A DNA stretch of 64,000 nt, from contig NZ_BMXF01000003.1 of assembly GCF_014651615.1 (NCBI RefSeq), forward strand, positions 124,001-188,000, in the 5' to 3' direction. Shown piece by piece: positions 26,412-34,435 of this stretch. The notes under the pieces were generated by a model. It did no database searches. It was given only the letters and a program-made list of their open reading frames with translations, and was not told the DNA's origin. Source of the DNA: Persicitalea jodogahamensis. GTDB lineage: Bacteria; Bacteroidota; Bacteroidia; Cytophagales; Spirosomataceae. Each line of letters opens with the position of its first letter. Position 1 is the stretch's first letter. Both the position numbers and the translations under genes were made by a program.

Positions 26412-26875
26412 ATGGACTATGTAGGGAAATACTCGCCCACTGTCTTGCAGTCGTTGTTTTGTTCTTGCTTGGCTGTGAAAAACCGAAATAAATCGGACCA
26501 ATAATGAAACCCCAACTCGTGGGTATCCGGAATCTCAACGCGATTACTTTCGGGCTGACGCAGGTGAAGGTGCAGGGCGACAGCCTGATTTATACCGAAA
26601 CTATAAACTTTGGCAAAGAGCGCAAATACTCGTTCAGCCGGGATGGCAAACCTTACGAATCAGGATTGGCCCATACGGACAATGACAAAAGTCATGCATC
26701 CTATGAGATGGCGGTTTCATTAGGGAAAGACATGACGCTCCAGCCATTTGAACTCATGGAAGGACGATTATTCTTGTACCAGCATGGCGCCCAGGGATCG
26801 TTCACGGCCAATGGTAACACCTTCGAACACAAGCGTCAGCAGTTGCAGTTCGGCTGGAAGATAAGGCCCCTCTGA
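26412..26875 (+). pseudogene. Lipoprotein gene broken in its leader
   Basis: The frame ending at TGA 26873-26875 has 123 open codons from ATG 26504, a beta-rich body (VQGDSLIYTETINFGKERKY, later LQPFELMEGRLFLYQ). Immediately upstream and in the same frame is a lipoprotein signal peptide (LAVVVLFLLGCEKPK) separated from the body by TAA at 26489-26491. The ATG at 26412 that should start the leader is in a different frame. One nonsense codon and one frameshift therefore separate start, leader and body. The body might still be translated from ATG 26504, but it would lack export. Product unrecognised. Confidence 0.6.
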
Positions 26876-27064
26876 AGTCAGGTTTGACGAACCAAGAGGT
26901 AGGCGTGATTTCGAGTACCCGAAACCTATTCCGAAAATCCAGAGCGGCAAAGACAGAGAGAATACTGGACTTCAACTTGTTGAAAAGTAAAAGAATGGTC
27001 TCTCTCATAATTGAGAGACCGCTTTCTCCCTTTCAATCAATTCGTTTTGGCTTGCCGGTACTCC

Positions 27065-27424
27065 TTACCATTGTTTGACAATTTCCGCTGTTCCAGTACC
27101 GGTTACGGAAGATTCGGAAGAAAGCGAAGCTTGGCGGAGGAGCGAATGGCCCAGCGGGGTCAGGCCAACTACCAGTACGAGTGGGAAGGCAGGAACCACC
27201 TCCAGCATCATGCGGGGCGGGCGGGCATCCCGTTGCAAGAAAATGTAAACAATGGCCAGAAAGGCCAATGCTGTCAGATAAAGCGCACTGCCCGTTGGAA
27301 ATCACCCTGTGCCATTCATTTTTCGGATGGCTAGAAAATATTTTCCCAGCGCCAGTGAAGTGACAGATGTGAATGATCCTACTATTATGCCAGGAAGTGG
27401 GTGGGACAGGTATTGGAGTGGCAT
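27065..27424 (-). pseudogene. Three-helix small membrane protein with one internal TGA
   Basis: On the minus strand a 119-residue protein can be read from ATG at 27424 to TAA at 27067-27065, interrupted only by TGA at 27304-27302 (codon 41). The reading on both sides is coherent: helix 1 (PGIIVGSFTSVTSLALGKYF), MNGTG-stop-FPTGSA, helix 2 (ALYLTALAFLAIVYIFLQR), a basic loop DARPPRMM, helix 3 (EVVPAFPLVLVVGLTPLGH). The stop sits where a Trp (TGG) is plausible. A fresh nonsense mutation or a base error fits best; the family was not recognised. Confidence 0.55.
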
Positions 27425-27750
27425 GGGTTTTACGCTTGATTACTCGATATCTTTCAAATTTTCGAGCAAAGTACTTGCCATCCAAAGCAGTGATCTTGTT
27501 GCTTCTTTCTAAACCAGAATATCTACTGGTTGAAAGGACATTTTGGGCTTGTGAAACCTCAGTCATTCAGCTTTGACCCGAAGGGCCATGAGGCATTTCG
27601 CGGGGCTGCGCCCAGGCTTCGTTCAGCGGAAAGCCAGCCTGGGGTTTGTGCGCTTTAAAGGTTCATTCAACCGTTTCAAAGAATTAGCCACTGGTCTAGT
27701 CGATGTCTTCTGCCAATTTTGACCCATCTAACCAATTAACAAAAGCAGCC
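27425..27750. other. Intergenic stretch with one uncertain small frame
   Basis: No clear gene. A plus-strand frame from ATG 27588 to TGA 27720-27722 gives 44 residues (MRHFAGLRPGFVQRKASLG and a tail SFNRFKELATGLVDVFCQF) that is basic and protein-like but overlaps the next gene's upstream region and was not recognised. It may be a remnant. Confidence 0.3.
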
Positions 27751-28089
27751 ATGAATAATCGTTTAAAGTTTTTGTCGGGTCTGGCATTCGCCGTGCTGTG
27801 CCTGGCGTGCCACCCCGGGTTGCACCGCGCGACCTACCAGACCGATCCCGGAAGCTGGAAATACCCCTTATCAAGAGGGTTTGATACAGAGGTTCATACC
27901 GTAACCCGTCATACGGTGCTGCCTGGAGACTGGAGTCTTTCTCTAATCACCGTGATGAACCCTAAGCCTGTAGTCATCAATTACGAAGAAGGGGTAAATC
28001 TTTACGTGTGGGCAACGTGTGGGCACACATGGAGACTGCCCCCGACGTTAATGCAAATAAATCCCCCCATTGCCCAAATCGCTGGATGA
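27751..28089 (+). CDS. Short lipoprotein, possibly truncated
   Basis: A 112-residue protein beginning MNNRLKFLSG with a leader to A19 and C20 in CLACHPG, so a lipoprotein. The body (DPGSWKYPLSRGFDTEVHTV, later VINYEEGVNLYVWATCGHTW) has no recognised family. The C-terminus is Pro/Ile-rich and ends abruptly, and the gene lies in a stretch full of broken genes, so C-terminal loss is possible. The frame is open upstream to 27703, but the leader fixes the start at 27751. Confidence 0.5.
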   Translation: MNNRLKFLSGLAFAVLCLACHPGLHRATYQTDPGSWKYPLSRGFDTEVHTVTRHTVLPGDWSLSLITVMNPKPVVINYEEGVNLYVWATCGHTWRLPPTLMQINPPIAQIAG

Positions 28090-28154
28090 GAAATGCCTAG
28101 GATTCTGGGAAAGTAACACCTCCATTCAGTAAGCATAAGGTTATCAGTTCATTT

Positions 28155-28718
28155 ATGAGATATTTATTTATCTTTTCCATTCTGCTTCGATTGACTGTAA
28201 CCAATACGTTGGCCCAGTCATTGCGAGTAGGCTACTACGGCGAAACCGTCACCCACTATGGCCTTAAAATAGCCGCCGAATGGTCGTTAAAAAACCGCGT
28301 CAGAGAGCGTAACCAGGCCCGAAAGGAGTTGCTGGCAGGACCAGCCCTGGCCGTGTACCGCCACCCCCAAAACCATATCGGGCTGGTGTTTTTTCCCGAA
28401 CTGGCCTACCGCCGCACAAGCCGACGCGGTGGCATTTTCGAGCTGGGTCTTGCGCCTGCTTCCTCCTACTACTTCCTGGAAGGCACTACCTATACGCCCG
28501 ACGAATCGGGTGACCTGCGCCGGGTACGCTGGGCCGGACAAAACGCCTTCTTACCAACCGTTTTTGTGAGAGTAGGAAAAGATTTATCCATGCAGCGGCA
28601 GGCACGTCTGGCATGGTTCTCTCGCTTGAATGTGATGCAACAACGTCCATACAATACCTCGGCGCTCATGCGATTTAGCCTGGAAACTGGTGTTGCTTTC
28701 CCCCTTAAAAAACCATGA
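28155..28718 (+). CDS. Small outer-membrane beta-barrel protein (barrel/hydrolase module 2)
   Basis: A 187-residue secreted protein with a signal peptide ending NTLAQ. The body has amphipathic strands and is a paralogue of the protein at 18743 (GLKIAAEWSLKNR, YTPDES, FLPTVFVRVG). The last strand ends LETGVAFPLKKP. It overlaps the following hydrolase gene by ATGA, so the two products are coupled. A role in surface display or assembly of the hydrolase is a guess from the repeated arrangement. Confidence 0.72.
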   Translation: MRYLFIFSILLRLTVTNTLAQSLRVGYYGETVTHYGLKIAAEWSLKNRVRERNQARKELLAGPALAVYRHPQNHIGLVFFPELAYRRTSRRGGIFELGLAPASSYYFLEGTTYTPDESGDLRRVRWAGQNAFLPTVFVRVGKDLSMQRQARLAWFSRLNVMQQRPYNTSALMRFSLETGVAFPLKKP

Positions 28719-29713
28719 AAACGCTCTTTAAATTTATTTCCTTTGCCAGCCTAATCATGATGCTGGCCTGCGGCGACCGTGACCCGCAACCCGTCGAGAA
28801 CAACACCCTTTTCCTGCGAAACAAGGGAGCCGATATGCCCATTTGGGTTAAGGGCAACCGACCATCCAATAAGATTATTCTGTACGTCCACGGCGGGCCG
28901 GGCGACTGCGCCATGTGCTACCGTTACTACCTCAAGGGACTGGAGGCTGAGGCGATGGTCGCCTACTGGGATCAGCGGGTGGCTGGAGCATCATCGGGAA
29001 AAGTGGCTGAGGGTACCCTGCGCTACGCCCAGTTCAGCGAGGATATGGGATACGTTCTGAAACTGCTGAAAAAGCAGTATCCAGGCGCAGAAATCCATCT
29101 ACTGGCCCACAGCTTCGGCGTCGAACTTTCCTGGCAGTACCTTACCGCGGGAAATAACCAGCAAGAGGTGGCGGGTGTGATAGTGGTCAATGGCATGTTT
29201 TCCTTCGCCAACTGGCTGGCCGCCGTGCGGGAGTGGGCATTGCGCGAGGCAAAGCGGAAGGGCAACACCGAGGCCGAAACCTACCTGCTGGCACACCCAG
29301 TCACGCCCCATAATGCTGCGACAATCGAGTGGGAGCCGATCTACCGCTGGATGTACAAACTGGGCGGCAATCCGGTGTCGCTCTACGATAATGGAAAGTA
29401 CCTGATCGACTACGCTTTTAACTCCCCCAACACCGCACTGGCTCAATTTACGCACGGGAGAGCTTACAGTTATTACGGAAATGTTGAGAGTCGGCGCTTC
29501 GAGAAGGGCCCGCTCCTGAAAGACATCCGTATTCCCGTCGGTCTTTTTTGGGGCGTAAAGGATGGCGTAGTTCCGGTGGAAGTAGGGGAAGCCACGAAAA
29601 AATTTCTAACCAATGCTTCCGTTGGCGAGGTGTACTTCAGCGAGTCGTGGCACGAGCCGTTCATTACAGAAACCGATAAATTCAACCGGGCGGTGCTGGA
29701 TTTTGTGCGATAA
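28715..29713 (+). CDS. Alpha/beta hydrolase lipoprotein (proline iminopeptidase-like)
   Basis: A 332-residue lipoprotein (C19 in MLAC). The alpha/beta hydrolase core shows the oxyanion motif HGGPG at 59-63, nucleophile elbow HSFGVE with S133, an Asp candidate in GVKDGVVP and the catalytic His in SWHEPF. HGGPG is typical of prolyl iminopeptidases and related S33 peptidases; the exact substrate is unknown. A long cap (about 160-250) separates strands. It is coupled by four-base overlap to the small barrel gene, mirroring the serine-hydrolase pair at 18.7-20.5 kb. Confidence 0.87.
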   Translation: MKTLFKFISFASLIMMLACGDRDPQPVENNTLFLRNKGADMPIWVKGNRPSNKIILYVHGGPGDCAMCYRYYLKGLEAEAMVAYWDQRVAGASSGKVAEGTLRYAQFSEDMGYVLKLLKKQYPGAEIHLLAHSFGVELSWQYLTAGNNQQEVAGVIVVNGMFSFANWLAAVREWALREAKRKGNTEAETYLLAHPVTPHNAATIEWEPIYRWMYKLGGNPVSLYDNGKYLIDYAFNSPNTALAQFTHGRAYSYYGNVESRRFEKGPLLKDIRIPVGLFWGVKDGVVPVEVGEATKKFLTNASVGEVYFSESWHEPFITETDKFNRAVLDFVR

Positions 29714-29869
29714 GCAGATGACAGCCAAAATATGATTTCTACCAGTTCAGAAACCAATTCTAACGCTTCATCCACTCAACGCTTTATTAGCCCCAAATCG
29801 GCTCCTATTTTCGGCAAAAATTTCAAACCAACTTCTCCGGGACAATCCCGAATCAATTCAATTTCAGCC

Positions 29870-31387
29870 ATGAAAACAAAAAAACAAACTTTTCAACACC
29901 ACAGTACCCAATTCCTAACCGCCGCCGCCAGCCGTTGGCTGCTCCTTCTATTGACTGGATTCTTTCTCACTACCGCTTGTAAAGAAAAACCCGAAGTAGA
30001 GCCGAATGACTCCGTCACCGCTAAAGCCGGGGACGACCAGTCGGTGCAGGTCGGACAGGTAGTTACGCTCGACGGTTCTGCCTCGGCCAGCAGCGAGGGC
30101 AAGCCACTGACCTACCAGTGGACGATCCTCCGCAAGCCCGCCAAAAGTACCGTTTCGCTTTCTGACGCCACCTCATTCAAGCCCACCTTCAAGCCAGACG
30201 AAGTGGGCGAGTACGAACTCGAACTGACCGTGACCAGTCCAAACGGGAAAGGAACCGATAAAGTACTTGTCATAGCCAGCGTGGCCGAGCCGCTGGCCAT
30301 CAACGCCAACATCACCGTCAAAACCACCCTGGTGGATCGTATCGCCAACCCCGACCTGCCCGACTACATCGTGACCAAGAACATCGACGTGAACCACGAA
30401 CTGACCATCAACCCCGGCGTGGTCATCGCCTTCGAGCGCGATGTGCGCATGAACGTCAACGACAACGGCGGTTTGCTCATCGCCAAGGGCGAAGCCGCCA
30501 GCAAGATCAAGTTTGTGGGCGTCCAGAAAACCAAGGGCTACTGGGTAGGTATCGCGCTGTACTCGGGCAGCAATGCAAATGTGCTGGAGTACGCGGAAGT
30601 AAGCCACGCGGGTAGTCGTGCCATTTACAGCACCACGAAGGCGGCACTGTTTTTCTCAGGGGGAAGTAAGGCGCAGATGGCGATCAAGAACTCGGCATTC
30701 ACCGACAACGACGGTTACGGGATTTATATTTACCCAGAGGGAATCCTGCGCGAATTTGCCGAAAATGGTTTCCGTAACAATACCGAAGCGGGTATCCTGC
30801 TCGACGCCGCCAACGTGGCCAAACTGGACTATTTCACGACCTTCAAAGGCAATAATGGCCGCAACGTGGTGGAAGTGACCCCCTCGAACCTCAAAAACGG
30901 CGCGGAGGTAGTTTGGGGAGGTTTTGCCGACAAAGCTCCCTACCGCATCAACGGTGAACTGACCGTTGACACAGGCTGGAAACTCAACCCCTCCGTAACG
31001 CTGGAAATGAACCGCGACGCCGTAATCCGGATCAATACCAGCGGCTACCTTTCGGCCATAGGTACTACCAAAGACAAAGTGATTTTCACCAGCGCCGACG
31101 GCTCGGCAGCTTACTGGCGCGGCATTATCTGCTACTCGGCGGATCCCAAGACCGTCCTGGAGAATGCCGAGGTGCGCAATGCGGGCGGAAATATCATAGT
31201 GTCGGCCAAGAAAGCCAACATTGCAATTTGGGGTACTAAAGCCACCATGACCATCAAGAATACCAAAATCAGCGGCAGCGGTGGCTACGGCATCCTGATA
31301 GGTTACGGCTCCTCGGCCAACGCCGATCTGACCACAGCCAACACCTTCGAGTCCAACGCCCAAACCAATGTCCTCATCGAAAAGTAA
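29870..31387 (+). CDS. PKD-domain lipoprotein with two right-handed beta-helix repeats
   Basis: A 505-residue surface lipoprotein: leader ~21-36 with C37 in TTAC; a PKD domain at ~50-135 (AGDDQSVQVGQVVTLDGSAS, then YELELTVTSPNG); then two related ~170-residue beta-helix units, ~145-330 and ~345-503. Both units share ELT-x-x-x-G (ELTINPG / ELTVDTG), a K-I/V-F-x-G/S segment, YW-x-G-I-x-x-Y, V-L-E-x-AEV-x-x-AG and a GYGI-x-I stretch. Beta-helix proteins of this kind usually bind or cleave polysaccharide; no catalytic triad is evident. The ATG at 29870 starts the leader; the frame opens at 29732. Confidence 0.85.
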   Translation: MKTKKQTFQHHSTQFLTAAASRWLLLLLTGFFLTTACKEKPEVEPNDSVTAKAGDDQSVQVGQVVTLDGSASASSEGKPLTYQWTILRKPAKSTVSLSDATSFKPTFKPDEVGEYELELTVTSPNGKGTDKVLVIASVAEPLAINANITVKTTLVDRIANPDLPDYIVTKNIDVNHELTINPGVVIAFERDVRMNVNDNGGLLIAKGEAASKIKFVGVQKTKGYWVGIALYSGSNANVLEYAEVSHAGSRAIYSTTKAALFFSGGSKAQMAIKNSAFTDNDGYGIYIYPEGILREFAENGFRNNTEAGILLDAANVAKLDYFTTFKGNNGRNVVEVTPSNLKNGAEVVWGGFADKAPYRINGELTVDTGWKLNPSVTLEMNRDAVIRINTSGYLSAIGTTKDKVIFTSADGSAAYWRGIICYSADPKTVLENAEVRNAGGNIIVSAKKANIAIWGTKATMTIKNTKISGSGGYGILIGYGSSANADLTTANTFESNAQTNVLIEK

Positions 31388-31451
31388 AAAGTGCTTACTT
31401 CTCCCCTCTCCTCAGGAAAGGAGAGGGAGCAGGGGGTGAGGTAAAACCAAA

Positions 31452-31478
31452 AAAAAGCCGCTTCATCAGCGGCTTTTT
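31452..31478 (+). terminator. Intrinsic terminator after the PKD/beta-helix gene
   Basis: An 11-bp stem AAAAAGCCGCT/AGCGGCTTTTT (31452-31462 with 31468-31478) with a 5-base loop, 64 bases past the stop codon. A-run and U-run make it functional in either direction. Confidence 0.88.
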
Positions 31479-31723
31479 CCGTTTCAAAAAGTTGCTCCAT
31501 ACGAATTACAGCAGTCTCAACTATCTATTAATCAATGAAACAGACCACTAAACCATCGGTGGTTTTTCACTTTTCTTTTAAATCGGCAAAGTGCCACAAA
31601 AAAATGGATACCTTTTTGTTGAGCAGTGTTTCAACTCAGAGTTATTGATCCCCTGCACGGCAAGTACCTCCAATACTAACAACAATTTTTCCCTTGTAAA
31701 GCTTTTAGCAGAAAGCGCAGTTG
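31479..31723. other. Non-coding or decayed stretch
   Basis: No convincing gene. It contains a small hairpin AAACCA-TCGG-TGGTTT at 31550-31565 followed by T residues, a weak terminator candidate. An open frame at 31591-31776 overlaps better-supported minus-strand remnants and has no protein-like composition. Confidence 0.35.
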
Positions 31724-32793
31724 TCAAAGATGTACCCCGCCCTTGCGATCCAATACCAGAGATAAAATCTCTTTGAATTTGTTTATGGAGTTATTAGATA
31801 GATTTATTTTTTTCATCGTTGCGCTGATAGCCAGGTCCAAATCCAGCGCACTCTGGCTTTGAAGCGACGCTAACAGGATTTGCCTTGGATTGGTCTTATC
31901 CGCAAATTTTTGGACTAGGGGTTAAGCAGCGTTTCCGTCCAATTGTACAAGTGTTCGCAGCCTTTCCGCCCGGATTGGCGGCCAGCAAGAGCGATTCTAG
32001 GTAACCATTCCTTCGCATGTTCACGATATTGGTACCTCCAGCAAACACGATCACATCATTTTCCCTAAGAGAGAGGGGGGATCTTGCTAACTTGCTGAGC
32101 GAAGGTTTCAGCTCTTTCACAAGCTGGGCCTCGTTCAGTCCGGCCAGTTTCACTTTGGGGTTATGCAAGAGGGTGTTGATCCGGTATCTGACCGCCTGTG
32201 GTTCTGCTAGGCAATATATCCGGGAGGGTCATCGCCCGGGTCTTTGACCGAAACGGCGAGTTTGCCATTGATGGATGTCCAGATTCGGTCACCGGAAACC
32301 AGGATTTCATAGTTATTCCACTAAAGGGGCTTCACCGCTTTCTCACCCCGGTCCGACCAGTCAAGTTTTTCCCGGTAGTGTTCGTGGTAGAGCCTCCCCC
32401 ATACATCCTTACCGATATCGGCCTGATAAGCTGGTGCCTGACCGGACGCGTCGGCTTTTTTGGAACGAAACTGAATTCCGGTATTGCGGTCATTGTTTTC
32501 CAAGAGCACATAGACGCTGAGATAAAAATCAGTCACCTTGACATCCGACCACAGGAACTGATTTCTGGTTACTTTCTGCGTATCCTGCCCCACGATGGCG
32601 CCATCTTCCACCGACTAGTACTTTATATTGTCGCGGACCACCCCATAAGATCATTTTTATTAAAAAAACGGGTATCCGTCTTTGGGTGTGCAAAACTTTC
32701 ATAGCCGATCACTGAAGACAACATGATAACCAGACTGACAGAGTAGTGTATTTTGCTGGTTCCAGGTTCAATTTTAAAGGCATCCCTTACCAT
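31724..32793 (-). pseudogene. Decayed DUF1080 (3-keto-disaccharide hydrolase-like) gene with SGNH-like part
   Basis: Pieces on the minus strand assemble in order: a leader (SLVIMLSSVIGYESFAHP), the DUF1080 start (FFNKNDLMGW), the DUF1080 core (SVEDGAIVGQDTQK, NTGIQFRSK, WNNYEILVSGDRIWTSINGK, PPGYIA), then a segment with FAGGTNIVNMRRNGYLESLL resembling SGNH-type domains fused to such proteins, then a C-terminal fragment (QILLASLQSQSALDLDL) to TGA at 31726-31724. Internal stops lie at 32615 (TAG in place of Trp), 32321 (TAG) and 32207 (TAG); frameshifts lie near 32625, near 32200 and near 31930. The SGNH assignment is tentative; DUF1080 is well supported. Confidence 0.75.
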
Positions 32794-33265
32794 ATGTTTA
32801 TATTGTTCAGGAATTACAGGTCGAAAGCCGGGATTCTGATTGATGACGATTTTGCCCACCGAAACTTGGTAGTGCAGATCACGCTCGGTACCGTGGAAAG
32901 CAATGCCGGCCGGTGTACTACCCGCACATAGTAATACTTTTGCAGATTTGCCTTCACTTTTGCCCCCGAGGTTCTGTTCACCGCCTCAGCTCACGATCAT
33001 AAGAATGTGTACTACCACCCGAAAGTCTGACTCAGAAAGAGGTTGAAAGGGGAGAAGTCGACGGAAAGTTCGCGTGGAGGTGAATAAATGCAAAACGGCG
33101 CCACCGGCCAATACCATGCGAACACCCGGTTCGACTTAGATAGCCATTGCAGCTGCTTTGAAAGGGGCTGGGTTTCGCACAAGCATGGGAAGGGGTTCTA
33201 GCCCATGCATATACAGCGGAATCACTCGCTATATCTGCACAGGAGAGACTCAAATTCAGGTCTTA
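32794..33265. other. Stretch with unassigned coding remnants
   Basis: No intact gene. On the minus strand a frame around 32800-32980 reads coherently (AKVLLCAGSTPAGIAFHGTE, later INQNPGFRPVIPEQY) directly upstream of and in frame with the DUF1080 relic; it is either an N-terminal extension or the tail of another lost gene. Nothing recognisable lies between 33000 and the transposon end at 33266. Confidence 0.3.
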
Positions 33266-34065
33266 GAGCGTGTTTGGAAATTGAGAAGTTATGTCATCTT
33301 TGTATTGACCGCTCCGGCGGCCCGGCAAAATGCAAAGTTATGACCAAACAGTGGCAAGCACCGACCGACCCCCAGTGGGCTGCAATATCGCCCTTTTTAC
33401 CTCTCAATCGCAAACGAAAAATTGACCTGCGTGAAGTCGTGAACGCTATTCTTTAGCTCTTGAGTACGGGCTGCCACGGGGCCGCCCGCGTGATGGCGAA
33501 ACCTGCCCTGCCATTACCCGCCCTGGCAAGCCATGTACTATTATTTTGCCAATTGGAAAACCGATGGAATCCTTGAAAGAATAAACCGCGAGTTAAATCA
33601 GATGGATCGAAAACGACAGAATCGCGAAGCATACCCATCGGTGTTCTGTATTGACAGCCAAAGTGTTGAAATAGCTTCGATGATCAACAGGCACCGTGGT
33701 CTCGACCCGCACAAGAAGGTCAACGGACGGAAAAGCGAGTTGCTAGTTCATACGGGCGTCTGTGGGCCGTCAACGTGCATTCGGCAAACAAAGCTGATGG
33801 CTCCGCCTCTCTGCCTCTGGTAAGCGGTATTCTTTGGTATGGCGATCGAGTTGAGAAGGTTTTTGGCGACCCGGCGTACGGGGGCGTTTTTGCCCGGGAA
33901 TTGGCAAGGTGGGGGATTGATTTCGAGAGAGCCTCGCGCCCGGAATCTGGCCAAGGTTTTGTACCTGTCGCTAAGCGGTGGGTCGTCGAGCGAAGAGGCA
34001 AAGTACCCGTACTGCTCAGGTAGTAATTCCAGACCTTTGAGGTGGCGTATATCCACGCCATTGTT
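33266..34065 (+). mobile_element. Remnant of an IS5-type insertion sequence with broken transposase
   Basis: The transposase begins at ATG 33340 and can be followed across frames: WQAPTDPQWAAISPFLPLN, DLREVVNAIL, WRNLP, PPWQAMYYYFANWKTDGI, the first DDE Asp in CIDSQSV, HKKVNGRK, LWAVNVHSANKADG, VFGDPAYGG, and KRWVVER near the end. That order is diagnostic of IS5-group enzymes with a DDE active site. Lesions: TAG at 33454, TGA at 33491, frameshifts near 33470 and 33755, and a ruined C-terminus after about 34005. A probable left end GAGCGTGTTTGGAAATTG starts at 33266; I found no matching right end. The element is not capable of transposition. Confidence 0.85.
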
Positions 34066-34091
34066 TAGTACTCACCTCAACGTTCTGAACC

Positions 34092-34418
34092 ATGCAAGTA
34101 CCCTGTCTCTCTCTCCCCAAAGTTCGCGTGGGCGGACATCGCCGCCTGTCTCCGCAGCAAATCGTTCGCCTGCAAGCCGACCGCAACTATACTTTCATTC
34201 ACCAGGCCAATGGCCGGAAGATACTGGTATCCCTTACCATGAAAATAATCGAGGAACGTCTGCGGCCGTATGGCTTCACAAGAATCACACGGGGAGATGT
34301 AATCAATCCCGAATTCATCCAGAAAATCTGGAAGGATGGCTGCGTGCAGCTTACTGACGGAACGAGAATAGCGCCATCGCGGCGGCGAAAGGGAGTGTTG
34401 ACTACAATTTCGGCATAA
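34092..34418 (+). CDS. Orphan LytTR DNA-binding domain protein
   Basis: A 108-residue protein that is essentially one LytTR domain: IVRLQADRNYTFIHQANG, ILVSLTMKIIEERL, FTRITRGDVINPEFI, LTDGTRIAPSRRRKG. It aligns along its length with the C-terminal domain of the regulator at 15453. There is no receiver domain and no membrane segment, so it would bind DNA without phosphorylation control. The start ATG follows an in-frame TGA at 34086, so it is not the tail of a longer open frame. It sits between the IS remnant and the convergent DUF5690 gene (17 bases away), so it could be a survivor of a truncated response regulator. Confidence 0.8.
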   Translation: MQVPCLSLPKVRVGGHRRLSPQQIVRLQADRNYTFIHQANGRKILVSLTMKIIEERLRPYGFTRITRGDVINPEFIQKIWKDGCVQLTDGTRIAPSRRRKGVLTTISA

Positions 34419-34435
34419 ACGGTAAGAGCTCGTTT

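Noticed and set aside
30173-31363. Minus-strand frames of 144 and 235 codons, Gly/His/Val-rich
   Set aside because: Mirror images of the repetitive PKD/beta-helix coding sequence; the plus-strand frame has signal peptide and domains.
31591-31776. 61-codon plus-strand frame in the gap after the PKD gene
   Set aside because: No protein-like composition, and it overlaps a coherent minus-strand fragment ending at 31724.
32198-32704. 168-codon plus-strand frame over the DUF1080 relic
   Set aside because: The minus strand reads DUF1080 motifs in order across the same bases; the plus frame has none.
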